From: Candidatus Skiveiella danica
GTDB taxonomy: Bacteria > Pseudomonadota > Gammaproteobacteria > Burkholderiales > Burkholderiaceae_C
Reading direction: 5' to 3'
Length of the DNA: 64,000 bases
NCBI GenBank assembly: GCA_016721925.1
Contig: JADKHE010000009.1
Location: forward strand, 1 to 64,000
Shown here: one piece after another, positions 1-8,964 of the stretch
Layout of the letters: every line of letters starts with the position of its first letter
How positions within the stretch are numbered: position 1 is the first letter of the stretch
Notes under the pieces: model-generated
Database searches by the model: none
Told to the model about the DNA's origin: nothing
The model's input: only the letters and a program-made list of their open reading frames with translations
Program-made: the position numbers and the translations under genes

Positions 1-1563
1 TGCCTTCACGTACCAGGCCGCCACAAAATCCAGCAGCCCCGCGTTGTCGATGCCGGTGAACACGGCGCGCGTGTCCTCTCGTTGCGCATCGTTCATGAGC
101 TTGGCACCCACGAACGGCGGATTCCCCAGCACAAAACTGCATCGCTCCGCCGGCAGCACCTCGTTCCAGTCGAGCCGCAGCGCGTTGCCGTTGACGATGT
201 GCGGGCTGGTGCGCAGCGGGATGCGCGCGAAATACTGGCCGAACTCCTCGCTCACACGCAGGTTCATCTGGTGGTCCATCAGCCACAGCGCCACCTGGGC
301 GATCTGGGCGGGGAACTCCTCGATCTCGATGCCGTGGAACTGGTCCACGTTCAGGCCGATAAGCTGGTGCACGTCCACACTCTGCTGGCCGGCCGCGCCG
401 CTGAGCACGTGACTGGCGCGCAGCACGTCCAGCTCCAGCTCGCGCAGCTCCCGGTAGCTGATCACCAGGAAATTTCCGCAGCCGCAGGCCGGGTCGAAAA
501 ACGTGAGGGTGCGCAGCTTCTTGTGAAAGTCGAACAGCCGGTTGCGGTTGCCCTTGACCTTCTGGAACTCGGCGCGCAGCTCATCCAGAAACAGCGGCTG
601 GATCAGCTTGAGGATGTTTTCCTCGCTTGTGTAATGCGCGCCCAGGTTGCGCCGCGCGCCCGCGTCCATGATGCTCTGGAACAGGCTGCCGAAAATCGCC
701 GGGCTGATGGCCGACCAGTCGAGCGCGCAGGCGTCCAGCAGCGCCTCGCGCATGGCGGCGCTGAACTCGGCCATCGGCAGCGGCTCTTCAAAGAGCTTGC
801 CGTTGATGTAGGGGAAGGTGGCCAGCTGCGCGTCCAGCGCCGGACTGCGTCTGGGCTCTTCGGTGTTCAGCGTCTGGAACAGTTGCGCCAGCCGCGCGCC
901 CAGGTCCGAGCCATCGGCAGCGGTGCGCTCCTCGACAAAGGCGCGGAACGCCTGCGCGGGCTGGAAGATGCCGGTGTCGTCGGCGAACAGGCAGAACAGC
1001 AGACGCACCAGCAGCACTTCGAGCGGGTGGCCGGTGTAGCCGCTGGCCTTGAGCGCATCGTGCAGCCGGCCCATGCGCTCGGCGGCCTTGATGTTCACGG
1101 GGTCTTGCGCCTTGATGGCCTGGGCCTTGTAGCCGGCAATGAAGCCGAACTGGCGGATGTGCTTGTGCAGGTCTTTCAGGGCGAACTCGACCGTCTCGCC
1201 GGTGGCCAGCCGGTGCACCCGAAAGCGCGCGAAATCGCAGACGATGATGATCTGCGGCAAGTCGCGCTCGGGCAGGCCGGGGAAATAGTCCAGCGCCTGC
1301 TGGAAGGCGAGGTCCAGATTCTTGCCGCGCGACTTGTGCTCGACGATCAGCATGCCGGGCCAGAACAGATCGACAAACCCGTGGGCAGTGCCCAGCTTCC
1401 TGACGTTCAGCTCGAAGGTGGCCACACGCTTGTCGGTGATGCCGAAGATCTCGAAAAACGCGATCCAGAACGGCTTGGCCTGGCTGGCTTCGTCGGCGGC
1501 GTCCATCCATTCCCGGCTGAAGGCCATGGCGCGCGATTTGATTTCGTTCCAGGACAGGGGCAT
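1..1563 (-). CDS. MmeI-like type IIL restriction-modification enzyme, N-terminal 521 residues (gene continues off the left edge)
   Basis: Single-chain enzyme family that both cuts DNA and methylates adenine at N6, using one shared recognition domain. The reading frame begins at the ATG complementary to 1561-1563 (MPLSWNEIKSRAMAF) and stays open to base 1. Visible parts: an N-terminal PD-ExK-type nuclease motif (D65, E75 and K77 in VDLFWPG..IVEHKSRG), a helical linker with the conserved stretch CDFARFRVH, the SAM-binding motif FDPACGCGNF near residues 355-365, and the adenine-methyltransferase motif NPPFVGAK near 478-485. The C-terminal target-recognition part lies outside the window. No partner gene is visible. 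Known from the family: activity and specificity reside in one protein. Inference: this copy is intact as far as it can be seen; a methyltransferase-only homologue is less likely because the nuclease triad is kept. Confidence 0.85.
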   Translation of the reverse strand, partial: MPLSWNEIKSRAMAFSREWMDAADEASQAKPFWIAFFEIFGITDKRVATFELNVRKLGTAHGFVDLFWPGMLIVEHKSRGKNLDLAFQQALDYFPGLPERDLPQIIIVCDFARFRVHRLATGETVEFALKDLHKHIRQFGFIAGYKAQAIKAQDPVNIKAAERMGRLHDALKASGYTGHPLEVLLVRLLFCLFADDTGIFQPAQAFRAFVEERTAADGSDLGARLAQLFQTLNTEEPRRSPALDAQLATFPYINGKLFEEPLPMAEFSAAMREALLDACALDWSAISPAIFGSLFQSIMDAGARRNLGAHYTSEENILKLIQPLFLDELRAEFQKVKGNRNRLFDFHKKLRTLTFFDPACGCGNFLVISYRELRELELDVLRASHVLSGAAGQQSVDVHQLIGLNVDQFHGIEIEEFPAQIAQVALWLMDHQMNLRVSEEFGQYFARIPLRTSPHIVNGNALRLDWNEVLPAERCSFVLGNPPFVGAKLMNDAQREDTRAVFTGIDNAGLLDFVAAWYVKA

Positions 1564-1671
1564 GGGGCGGGTTCCTCGGGGCTGCGAGCATTCTGACATC
1601 GGGCGCCGCGCAGGGCTGTTTCCCGAACGTGGCTGGCGGTGGGGTGTTCGCAGCCCGACAGGTCAGGCAGG

Positions 1672-2715
1672 TCAGCGGGAGGCGACCACGCCTCGGCGCC
1701 AGGCCATCGGTGGCCGGCCCTCCCAATTGCTGAAGGCACGGACAAAGGCGCTGGCGCTGGTGTAGCCGAGCAGGCTAGCAATGGTGGTGACGTCGCTGGT
1801 GGTATCGCGCAGCATTTCCCGGGCGAGGTCGTGGCGCGCCTGGTTGTGCAGGGCTCGAAAGCTTGTGCCGGCTTCCTGCAGGCGGCGGTTGAGGGTTCGG
1901 GGATGCAAGGCCAGCTTCCCGGCCAGTTCCTCCAGCGAACAACGGTTCTCGACCACCAGGCGCTGGATGGAGGCGTAGACCTTGTCCTGGAAGCCCCGCT
2001 CCAGCCGGGTCGACATGGCTTCGACGTAGTCCTGGAAGTGGCGCCGAAGCTGGCTGTCGGCGCCCGGCACAGCCGCCGACAGCCAGTCGGCGCGGAATAC
2101 CAGCGCGGTGCGATCGGCGTTGAACACGACCGGCGCCTGGAAGAAGTGGCGATAGGGGCTCACGTTGTCCGGCGGCGCGTGCCTGAAGTGCACTTCCATG
2201 GGCTTCCACGCGGGGCCGCACAGGCTGAGCATGATGTTGCGGCCGATCGCCATCGCCGCGTCGCTCACGGGAATCGAGCCCTCGGCGTCCGCATGAAAGA
2301 TGTCGTAACGCAGCATGGCCACGCTGGCACGCAGTTCCAGGGTGGGGGCGGCGCCGCGATCATGCACATCCATGTTGACGATGAGTGTGTCGATGGCAGT
2401 GCGCACATCCGGAGCGTTCTGGACCAGATAGCCGAGCGGCCCCAGTGACGAAAGCCCTCCAGCGCGCCCAACCAGCAATCCCAGATGCGGGCAGACACTG
2501 GCCCGGACGCATGCCGCCAACAGGGCGCAGAGTGTCCGATAGGCTATGGATTCTTCCGGATCCTCGAAAACCCGAGCGGACAGTCCCAGTGCCGCGACGA
2601 TCGGCGCCAGATCGACCTCCAATTCCCGCATGACACCGGGCAAGGCAGCCAAGGGTGCGGCACGAATCATGCCCTGTTGGGGCACACGAAGGCGGCTGGC
2701 GAGTTGGGCGTTCAT
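1672..2715 (-). CDS. AraC-family transcriptional regulator with arabinose-binding-like N-terminal domain
   Basis: DNA-binding activator of 347 residues. The first ~210 residues match the regulatory half seen in OruR/ArgR-type AraC proteins (LPGVMRELEVDLAPIVAALGL at the front, GPLGYLVQNAPDVRTAI in the middle). The last ~100 residues form the double helix-turn-helix, with LEELAGKLALHPRTLNRRLQ as the first HTH and IASLLGYTSASAFVRAFSNWEG as the second. It is divergent from the sulfatase gene starting at 2877, with 161 bp between the two starts that contain a 7-bp inverted repeat. Divergent placement suggests it controls the sulfatase cluster; the effector is unknown. The frame is unbroken. Confidence 0.85.
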   Translation of the reverse strand: MNAQLASRLRVPQQGMIRAAPLAALPGVMRELEVDLAPIVAALGLSARVFEDPEESIAYRTLCALLAACVRASVCPHLGLLVGRAGGLSSLGPLGYLVQNAPDVRTAIDTLIVNMDVHDRGAAPTLELRASVAMLRYDIFHADAEGSIPVSDAAMAIGRNIMLSLCGPAWKPMEVHFRHAPPDNVSPYRHFFQAPVVFNADRTALVFRADWLSAAVPGADSQLRRHFQDYVEAMSTRLERGFQDKVYASIQRLVVENRCSLEELAGKLALHPRTLNRRLQEAGTSFRALHNQARHDLAREMLRDTTSDVTTIASLLGYTSASAFVRAFSNWEGRPPMAWRRGVVASR

Positions 2716-2760
2716 GGGGGTAGCGCCAAGATTCCATGCAAGAGTTGTCGCAAAGTATCA

Positions 2761-2784
2761 ATTTGACGGCGCATTCTGTCAAAT
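2761..2784. promoter_or_regulatory. inverted repeat between the AraC gene and sulfatase 1
   Basis: Perfect 7-bp arms ATTTGAC and GTCAAAT separated by 10 bp, in the 161-bp divergent spacer. Position and symmetry fit an operator for the adjacent AraC-type regulator, although AraC proteins more often use direct repeats. No clear -35/-10 pair could be assigned. Confidence 0.35.
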
Positions 2785-2876
2785 CAGGGTCATGAACAGG
2801 TGCTAAATTGCGCCGCTTGGTGGCGCTTTTCGCATCGCCAAGGGCCTTTTCGGGCGTCAATCGAGGGAAAGGAACC

Positions 2877-5483
2877 ATGATCATCGAATTCCGCACGCTG
2901 GCCTTCTGGCTGGTGACGGCTGCAACCGGTCTCGCGAGCGGCCTGGCGCTGGCGCAGCAGCAGACCACCGGCGCGCCGGGCAGCCCTGGCGCCACCGCCA
3001 CCGTCAGCAACAAGCAGCTGCCCGCACCCGACCCGAAGTTCGGCGGTGTCATCAAGGAAGGGGCCTTGCAGTCCAAACCGTGGTGGCCGCCCACCGTCGT
3101 GCCGCCCAGGGACGCGCCCAACGTGCTGCTGATCATCACCGACGACGCGGGATTTGGTGTGCCCAGCACCTTCGGCGGCGTGATCCCGACGCCGACGATG
3201 GACCGTCTCGCCGGCGAGCGGTCTGCGTTACAACCGCATGTTCTCCACCGCGCTGTGTTCGCCGACCCGTGCCGCGCTGATCACCGGGCGCAACCACCAC
3301 TCGGCCGGCTTCGGGGTGATCTCCGAGCAGTCCACGGGCTATCCCGGCTACAACAGCATCATCGGCAAGGACAAGGCCACCATCGGCCGCATGTTGCTGG
3401 ACAACGGCTATGCCACCTCGTGGTTCGGCAAGAATCACAACACGCCGGCCTTCGCGGCCAGCCAGGTCGGCCCCTTCGACCAGTGGCCCACCGGCATGGG
3501 CTTCGAGTATTTCTACGGTTTCGTCGGCGGCGACGCCAACCAGTGGCAGCCCAACCTGTTCCGCAACACCACGCAGATCTTCCCGTTCCAGGGCAAGCCG
3601 GGCTGGAACATGATCACCGGCATGGCGGATGACGCGATCGACTACATGACGCGCATGCACCAGACCGACCCGTCCAAGCCGATCTTCATCAAATACGCGC
3701 CTGGCGCCACCCACGCGCCGCACCATCCCACCAAGGAATGGGTGGACAAGATCAGCGCAATGAAGCTGTTCGACGGCGGCTACGAGAAACTGCGCGAGCA
3801 GATCTTCGCGAACCAGAAGAAGCTGGGCGTGATCCCCAAGGACACCCAGCTCGGCCCCTGGCCCAGCCAGATGCTCAAGCCCTGGGACCAGCTCAGCGCC
3901 GACGAGAAGAAACTGTTCATCAAGCAAGTCGAGGTGTTCGCCGCCTATGCCGCCTACAGCGACTATGAGATCGGGCGCGTGATCCAGCAGTTCGAGAAAC
4001 TGGGCAAGCTCGACAACACCCTCATCATCTACATCAACGGCGACAACGGCACCAGCGCCGAAGGCGGCCCCAATGGCACGCCGAACGAAGTGGCCTTCTT
4101 CAACGGCGTGCAGGTGCCGGTGGATGTGCAGATGAAGTTCTACGACGTGTGGGGTACGGAGATGACCTACAACCACATGTCGGCCGGCTGGTCGTGGGCC
4201 TTCGACACGCCGTTCTCATGGTTCAAGCAGAACGCCTCGGCGCTCGGTGGCGTGAACCAGAACATGGTGGTGTCCTGGCCGGCGCGCATCAAGGACAAGG
4301 GCGCGCTGCGCGAGCAGTTCGTGCACGTCATCGACGTCGTGCCGACCATCCTGGAGGCGGCCGGCATCAAGGCGCCGCTGGCGGTGGATGGCATCAAGCA
4401 GGCGCCGATCGAAGGCACCAGCTTTGCCTACACCTTCGACGCGAAGAACGCCAAGGCGCCGCAGCGCCACAAGACCCAGTACTTCGAGATGATGGGCCAG
4501 TGGGCGCTGTACGACGATGGCTGGTTCCTCAGCACCAAGGTCAACCGCGCGCCGTGGGATGCCTTCGGCCCGGCGAATCCGGACCCGTTGAACAATCAGA
4601 CGCTTGAGCTGTACAACCTGAACAAGGACTTCAGCCAGACGCAGGACCTCGCGGCGAAGTATCCGCAGAAGGTCAAGGAGATGAAGGCGAAGTTCATCGC
4701 CGAGGCGAAGAAGTACCAGGTGTTCCCGATGGATGCGTCGGTGGCGGCGCGCATCGTTGCGCCGCGCCCGAACATCACCGCCGGGCGTACCGAGTTCGTC
4801 TATACCAAGCCGATGGTCGGCCTGCCGCAGGGCGACTCGCCGTTCCTGCTGAACGCGTCCTACACCATCACCGCCGACATCGACGTGCCGGCGGGTGGGG
4901 CGGAGGGCATGATCCTGACCTCCGGCGGACGCTTCGGCGGCTATGGCTTCTACCTGCTCAAAGGCAAGCCGGTGTTCCTGTGGAACTTGGTCGATCTGGA
5001 GCGCCTGAAGTGGGAGGGCACGGAGGCTCTGGCGCCAGGACGCCATACCGTCGAATTCGACTTCAAGTACGACGGCATGGGAGCCGGCACACTGGCCTTC
5101 AACGACTTCAGCGGCATCGGGCGCCCAGGCACAGGCACGCTGAAGGTCGATGGCAAGGTGGTGGCCACCAAGCAGATGCCCAAGACGCTGCCGATGATCC
5201 TGCAGTGGGACGAGAGCTTCGACGTGGGCTCCGACTCGCTGACCGGCGTGAACGATGCCGACTACAAGCCGCCGTTTGCGCTGACGGCCAAGCTCAACAA
5301 GCTGACCATCAAGGTGGACCGGCCGCAGTTGTCGCCGGCGGATATCGCCAAGCTGCAGGCGGCGATGGTCAAGAAGGACTGCGGTCAGCCGTCGGCAGCG
5401 CCTGCCATGGCGCTGCCTCATTTCCCCCCGAACACCAAACGCACCGATCCAACATTGCTCGTTTTCAAAGGAGCTTTCCATGA
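2877..5483 (+). CDS. arylsulfatase 1, periplasmic (suspected single-base indel near 3219)
   Basis: Hydrolyses sulfate esters; acts outside the cytoplasm. Begins with a signal peptide (MIIEFRTLAFWLVTAATG... ALA-Q), then the metal-binding strand LLIITDDAGFG, then the formylglycine motif C-S-P-T-R (Cys codon 3256-3258, about residue 127), which needs oxidation of Cys to formylglycine. A long sandwich-like C-terminal domain (about residues 640-830, with GGRFGGYGFYLLKGKPVF) is typical of large bacterial arylsulfatases. The frame breaks after MDRLAGE at 3218: one surplus C restores GLRYNRMFSTALCSPTR. The downstream frame reads on without a stop into the next gene. One extra C in the run at 5422-5427 would give a TGA at 5481-5483 overlapping the next ATG, which is why I end it there. 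Preceded by AGGGAAAGGAACC as ribosome site. Confidence 0.8.
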
Positions 5484-5757
5484 TTCGCAAGACCATCCTT
5501 CTTGTCGCATCTCTCGGCTTGCCGGCGCAGCGCTGGCCGACTTCCCGCTGATGAACATGGTCGCCGACAAGGTGATCCAGAAGTATCAGTCGTCCACTTG
5601 TGAGCAGCTCTGGGCGCAGAAGCAGCAGCCCAAGACGGCGGAAGAGCAGCGCGTGATCGCCCTGCTCAAGAGCGACCCGCAGTTGCGCACCGCCTTCATG
5701 AACAAGGTGGCAGGCCCCATTTCGAACAAGATGTTCGATTGCGGCATGATTCCCTGA
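5480..5757 (+). CDS. small secreted protein of unknown function, linked to arylsulfatase 1
   Basis: About 93 residues. Starts at an ATG with a good ribosome site (AAAGGAG, 5467-5473) and encodes MIRKTILLVASLGL, then continues as AGAALADFPLMNMVADKV once one missing C near 5517 is restored. As the sequence stands, the C-terminal two thirds are fused in frame to the sulfatase. The result is a signal peptide plus a ~70-residue mature, mostly helical domain containing two cysteines (STCEQLW and KMFDCGMIP). No family recognised. Its translational coupling to the sulfatase and periplasmic destination suggest an accessory subunit or chaperone of the sulfatase; that is inference only. Confidence 0.6.
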
Positions 5758-5775
5758 CCCCATTCCCACCCGAAG

Positions 5776-5800
5776 CGGGCCGCATGGCCCGTCTTCTTTT
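5776..5800 (+). terminator. rho-independent terminator after the sulfatase 1 unit
   Basis: Stem CGGGCC, loop GCAT, stem GGCCCG, followed by TCTTCTTTT. It ends the sulfatase 1 / small protein unit only 18 bp before the next gene, so the DUF2092 gene may depend on readthrough or on its own promoter. Confidence 0.65.
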
Positions 5801-5817
5801 GCCCGGAGTTCCTGCCC

Positions 5818-6716
5818 ATGACTCTCAAACCCTTGCAACGCACGGTCGCAGCGCTTGCCAGCCTGCTGCTGGCCAGCAGCGTGCTGGCCCAAACCGCCCC
5901 CGCCCCCAAGCCCGCCCCGGCGGCCAAGGCCGCACCGGCCAAAAAGGCGCGCGTTCCCTTGCTGATCGAGCAGCGTGCGATCGACCTGATCAAGGCCACC
6001 AGCGCCAAACTGGCGGGGGCCGGATCGATGGGTTTCACCGCGATCGTCGACATCGAGTACCCCAGCAAGCTGGGTCCGCCGCTGGCCTATCCGGTGCGCT
6101 ACGACGTGGCGATGCAGCGGCCGGACAAGCTGCGTGTGCTGCAGTCCGGGGCCGGTGCGCCCAACGAGTTCTACTACGACGGCAAGACCATGATGGCCTT
6201 CCTGCCGGAGGCCAACCTGGTCGCCATCGCCGATGCACCGCCGACCCTGGAAGCGGCGCTCCAGCAGGCGCATGACAAGGCGGCGATCTACTATCCCTTC
6301 ACCGACCTGCTGCTGCCCGACCCCTACAAGGCGTTTACCAACAAGGTGCTGCATGCCTTCTACATCGGCCCGTCCGGCGCGGTGGGCGGCGTGGCCACCG
6401 AGGCCGTGGCCTGGGCCACCAATGACGTGTTCATCCAGATGTGGGTTGGCACCGAAGACAAGCTGCCGCGGCGCATTCGCGCGATGTTTGCCAACGACCC
6501 GCTCAAGCTGCGCCACGACATGCAACTGAGCAACTGGCAACTGAACCCGAGCCATGCCCCTGAGACCTTTGCCTCGGCCAAGGCCAAGGGCGCGCAGCCC
6601 ATGGGCTTTGCCAAGCCTGTGGCCGCGCCCGCGCCTGCCAAAAAGCCTGCGGCCAGGAAGGCCGCACCCAAGCTGCGGCTGCGCCGGCCAACGCTGCGCA
6701 GACCAAGACCCCCTGA
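5818..6716 (+). CDS. DUF2092 family secreted protein, copy 1 (suspected indel near 6671)
   Basis: About 299 residues: signal peptide ending ASSVLAQ, an Ala/Pro/Lys-rich linker (residues ~22-45), then the DUF2092 fold, which resembles LolA-like lipoprotein carriers. Recognisable stretches are VAMQRPDKLRVLQSG, FYYDGKTMMAF, YYPFTDLLLPDPY and MWVGTEDKLPRRIRA. The known role of the family is undetermined; a periplasmic lipid- or polymer-binding role is a guess from the fold. The tail is Ala/Lys-rich. Restoring one G at about 6671 yields KAAAAPANAAQTKTP and a stop at 6714-6716, immediately before the ribosome site of the next gene; without it the frame runs into that gene. A paralogue sits at 27690-28502, again followed by a Gly/His/Tyr-rich protein. 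Confidence 0.8.
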
Positions 6717-6727
6717 GGAGAGCTGTG

Positions 6728-7531
6728 ATGAAACACACCCGTTCCCCCATCCGCAAACCCGCCGCGTCAAGGGCATTGGCAGTTGTTGCCGTTGCACTGG
6801 CGACCCTTGTGCCTTCGACCCAGGCCCTGGCCTGGGCCAGCGCCAACCGTGCGGGCGGCTTTACCTCGCACAGTTTCGGTGAAACCTCGCACACCAACGC
6901 TTTTGGTGGCAGCAGCACGCACGTCGCCGGCGAAGGCACCGAGCACACCAACACCTACGGCGGCAGCACGGCGCACAGCGAGTACGGCGGCACCGAGCAC
7001 ACCAACGTGTATGGCGGCAGCACGGCTGGCGCCTATGGTGCAGGTGCCGAGCACACCACCTACTACGGCGCCACGGCCTACCACCCGCCAGGCTATGGGG
7101 CCTATCCCGTGTACCACCCGCCAGCGTATGTGCCGGCCTACAGCACGGGCTGCTACGGTTGCGCCGCTGCGGCCGGCGCCGTGGTGGGGGTGGCCACGGG
7201 AGCGGCCATCGCGTCGGCCAACTCGGCTGCCGCCAGCAACAACGCCTATGCGGCAGGGGTGGCCGCCGACAGCGCCAGCACGGGCGCCGCCTATTCGTCA
7301 GGCTATGCCGCCGGCGCGGTGGCGGCCAGCGCGCCACCACCCGGCGCGACCGTGACCACGGTGACCACCACCACGACCAGCTACGCGATGGGCGTCAGCT
7401 ACGCGGCGCTGCCCGCTGGATCGATGGCGGTGACCAAGAACGGCACGACCTATTACCTCAGCGGCAACACCTGGTTCCAGCCGATGTTCGGCGCCAACGG
7501 TGTGCATTACCTGGTGGTCCAGGCGCCTTGA
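6728..7531 (+). CDS. secreted Gly/Ser/His/Tyr-rich repeat protein, copy 1
   Basis: 267 residues with an N-terminal signal peptide (ATLVPSTQALA). Residues ~40-105 hold imperfect repeats of the type GTEHTNTYGGSTAHS / GTEHTNVYGGSTAG, then a Tyr/Pro section (YHPPGYGAYPVYHPPAYVPAY), a hydrophobic glycine-zipper-like segment (AAAAGAVVGVATGAAIASA) behind a CYGC motif, and a C-terminal module GTTYYLSGNTWFQPMFG..GVHYLVVQAP. The C-terminal module and the CYGC/glycine-zipper segment recur in the protein at 28520-29011, so the two are paralogues. The C-terminal part recalls DUF6515-type proteins, without certainty. The ribosome site is GAGGAG at 6716-6721. Likely envelope- or surface-exposed; function unknown. 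Confidence 0.7.
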   Translation: MKHTRSPIRKPAASRALAVVAVALATLVPSTQALAWASANRAGGFTSHSFGETSHTNAFGGSSTHVAGEGTEHTNTYGGSTAHSEYGGTEHTNVYGGSTAGAYGAGAEHTTYYGATAYHPPGYGAYPVYHPPAYVPAYSTGCYGCAAAAGAVVGVATGAAIASANSAAASNNAYAAGVAADSASTGAAYSSGYAAGAVAASAPPPGATVTTVTTTTTSYAMGVSYAALPAGSMAVTKNGTTYYLSGNTWFQPMFGANGVHYLVVQAP

Positions 7532-7574
7532 CGCTGGCATCCGATTCAACGCTATTTTTTCAGAAGGGAAGATC

Positions 7575-8139
7575 ATGAAAATCCGAGTTGCAACCATTTT
7601 GTGCGCGGCCCTGCTGGCCGCAGGCTGCGTCTCGCAGCAGACCTACAACACCGAAGTGGCCAAGGCCAACACGCTCAGCGCATCGAACCAGCAACTCGAC
7701 GCGCTCAACCAGCAGCTCCGGGGCGAACTGGCCAGTGACCAGGCGCAGATCACGCAGCTGCAGAACCAGCTCAAGGTGACGATGGTCAACGAAGTGCTGT
7801 TCGCCGAAGGCGGCTGGACGCTGAGCCCCAAGGGTGAAGCCGCCCTGGCCAAGATCGCGCCCACGCTGAGCAAGCTGCAAGGCCAGCAGATCGTGGTCGA
7901 AGGCTTCACCGACAACGTGCCGATCGGGCCGGCCCTGAAGGCGCGCTTCCGTCCACCTGGAGTTCCTCGCGCGCGCCACCGATGTGCTGCGCTTCCTGGT
8001 GTCCAAGGGCGTGCCGGCCAACACCATTTCAGCGCAGGGCTTTGGCGATTCACGCCCGGTGGCCAGCAACGACACGGCCGAGGGCCGAGCGAAGAACCGC
8101 CGCGTCGAAATCGTGATCATGGCCGCCAGCCGGCCCTGA
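7575..8139 (+). CDS. OmpA-family peptidoglycan-binding lipoprotein (suspected indel near 7951)
   Basis: Outer-membrane lipoprotein that would anchor to peptidoglycan. Lipobox LLAAGC puts the acylated cysteine at residue 16. A heptad-like Gln-rich coiled coil follows (residues ~25-68), then the OmpA-like fold with VLFAEGGWTLSPKGEAAL, VEGFTDNVPIG and, in the second frame, FLVSKGVPANTISAQGFGDSRPVASNDTAEGRAKNRRVEIVI. The frame breaks at ALKARF (about 7951); both halves are otherwise clean, so one base is probably missing or extra. Sits 43 bp behind the repeat protein, probably in the same transcript. Confidence 0.85.
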
Positions 8140-8226
8140 AATCCAGCCAGCGTAAGCCCCCCGGTGAAGCGATGGCGGGCCATCATCCCGGCCTGCCAAA
8201 GAGAACCCACCTGACTCGCCGATGTC

Positions 8227-8796
8227 TTGCGACTAATTCTTTTCGCCCTGCTTGCCGCTGCGTTGATGGCCTTGTCATTCGGCGCCCACGCCCAGGATGA
8301 GTTGGCCATCATGCAGGGTCGCCAGCAGGTGCGCGAGGCGGCGCAGGACACCCTGTCCACGCTGTACGAATACCAGCCATCGGCGCGCTACGCCGTGGAG
8401 CATGCGGCCGGCTACGCGGTGTTCAGCACCTTTGGCATCAAGCTGCTGTTTGCGGGCGGCCAGCAGGGCAAAGGCATGGTCGTCAACAACCGCACCCACC
8501 GCCAGACCTTCATGAAGATGGTCGGCGTGCAGGCGGGCCTGGGCTTCGGCGTGGCGAAGACGCGGCTGGTCTTTATTTTCGAGACGGTCAGCGCGATGCA
8601 GAGCTTCATCAACCAGGGCTGGGAGTTTGGCGCGTCGGGCTCGCTGGCGGCTGCCGCCGATGGGCAGGGCGGCATGTTCACCGGAGCGGCCGCCGCGGCA
8701 CCGGGCGTCTTCGTCTACCAGATCACCGATACCGGCCTGGCGGCCCAGATCACGGCCACCGGCCAGAAATTCTTCAAGGATGACGCGCTGAACTGA
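8227..8796 (+). CDS. SYLF (YSC84-like) lipid-binding domain protein, secreted
   Basis: 189 residues. Signal peptide (ALMALSFGAHAQ), then the SYLF/Ysc84 domain: AVFSTFGIKLLFAGGQQGKGMVVNN, MVGVQAGLGFGVAKTRLVFIFE, GWEFGASGS and GVFVYQITDTGLAAQ. The family binds phosphoinositides in eukaryotes; in bacteria these are periplasmic proteins of unknown role, so a lipid-related function is inference. The first in-frame start is a TTG at 8227; an ATG lies 5 bp upstream in another frame, so the true start may be hidden by an indel. The gene is followed by a strong hairpin at 8848. Confidence 0.8.
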   Translation: MRLILFALLAAALMALSFGAHAQDELAIMQGRQQVREAAQDTLSTLYEYQPSARYAVEHAAGYAVFSTFGIKLLFAGGQQGKGMVVNNRTHRQTFMKMVGVQAGLGFGVAKTRLVFIFETVSAMQSFINQGWEFGASGSLAAAADGQGGMFTGAAAAAPGVFVYQITDTGLAAQITATGQKFFKDDALN

Positions 8797-8847
8797 GCGC
8801 GGCCAGGCTGGGTGCGGCAGCCGAGAGCCCGGACTTGAACTTTCCCC

Positions 8848-8882
8848 AGGCGGGTGGCTCAAAAGGGCCGCCCGCCTCTTTC
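8848..8882 (+). terminator. rho-independent terminator after the SYLF gene
   Basis: An 11-bp stem with one G-T pair: arms AGGCGGGTGGC (8848-8858) and GCCGCCCGCCT (8867-8877), with an 8-nt loop and CTTTC after the stem. It separates the SYLF gene from the parvulin lipoprotein gene. Confidence 0.6.
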
Positions 8883-8964
8883 ATGCCTGACCGCAATCCG
8901 CGAACCTGAACCCCGCCGGGTTCATGTTCCAATTGCCATTTTGTCCTTTCAAGGAATCTCTCCC

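Noticed and set aside
82..1596. 504-codon open frame on the plus strand
   Set aside because: Antisense shadow of the MmeI-like gene; composition is typical of a GC-rich complementary frame and no domain is recognisable.
4216..6954. 912-codon open frame on the minus strand
   Set aside because: Shadow of arylsulfatase 1 and the DUF2092 gene; His/Leu/Gly/Arg-rich without motifs, while the plus strand has clear families.
6880..7060. Tandem DNA repeats within the Gly/Ser/His-rich gene as a CRISPR-like or satellite array
   Set aside because: The repeats are imperfect and codon-phased (EHTNxYGGS units); they are protein repeats, not an array with spacers.
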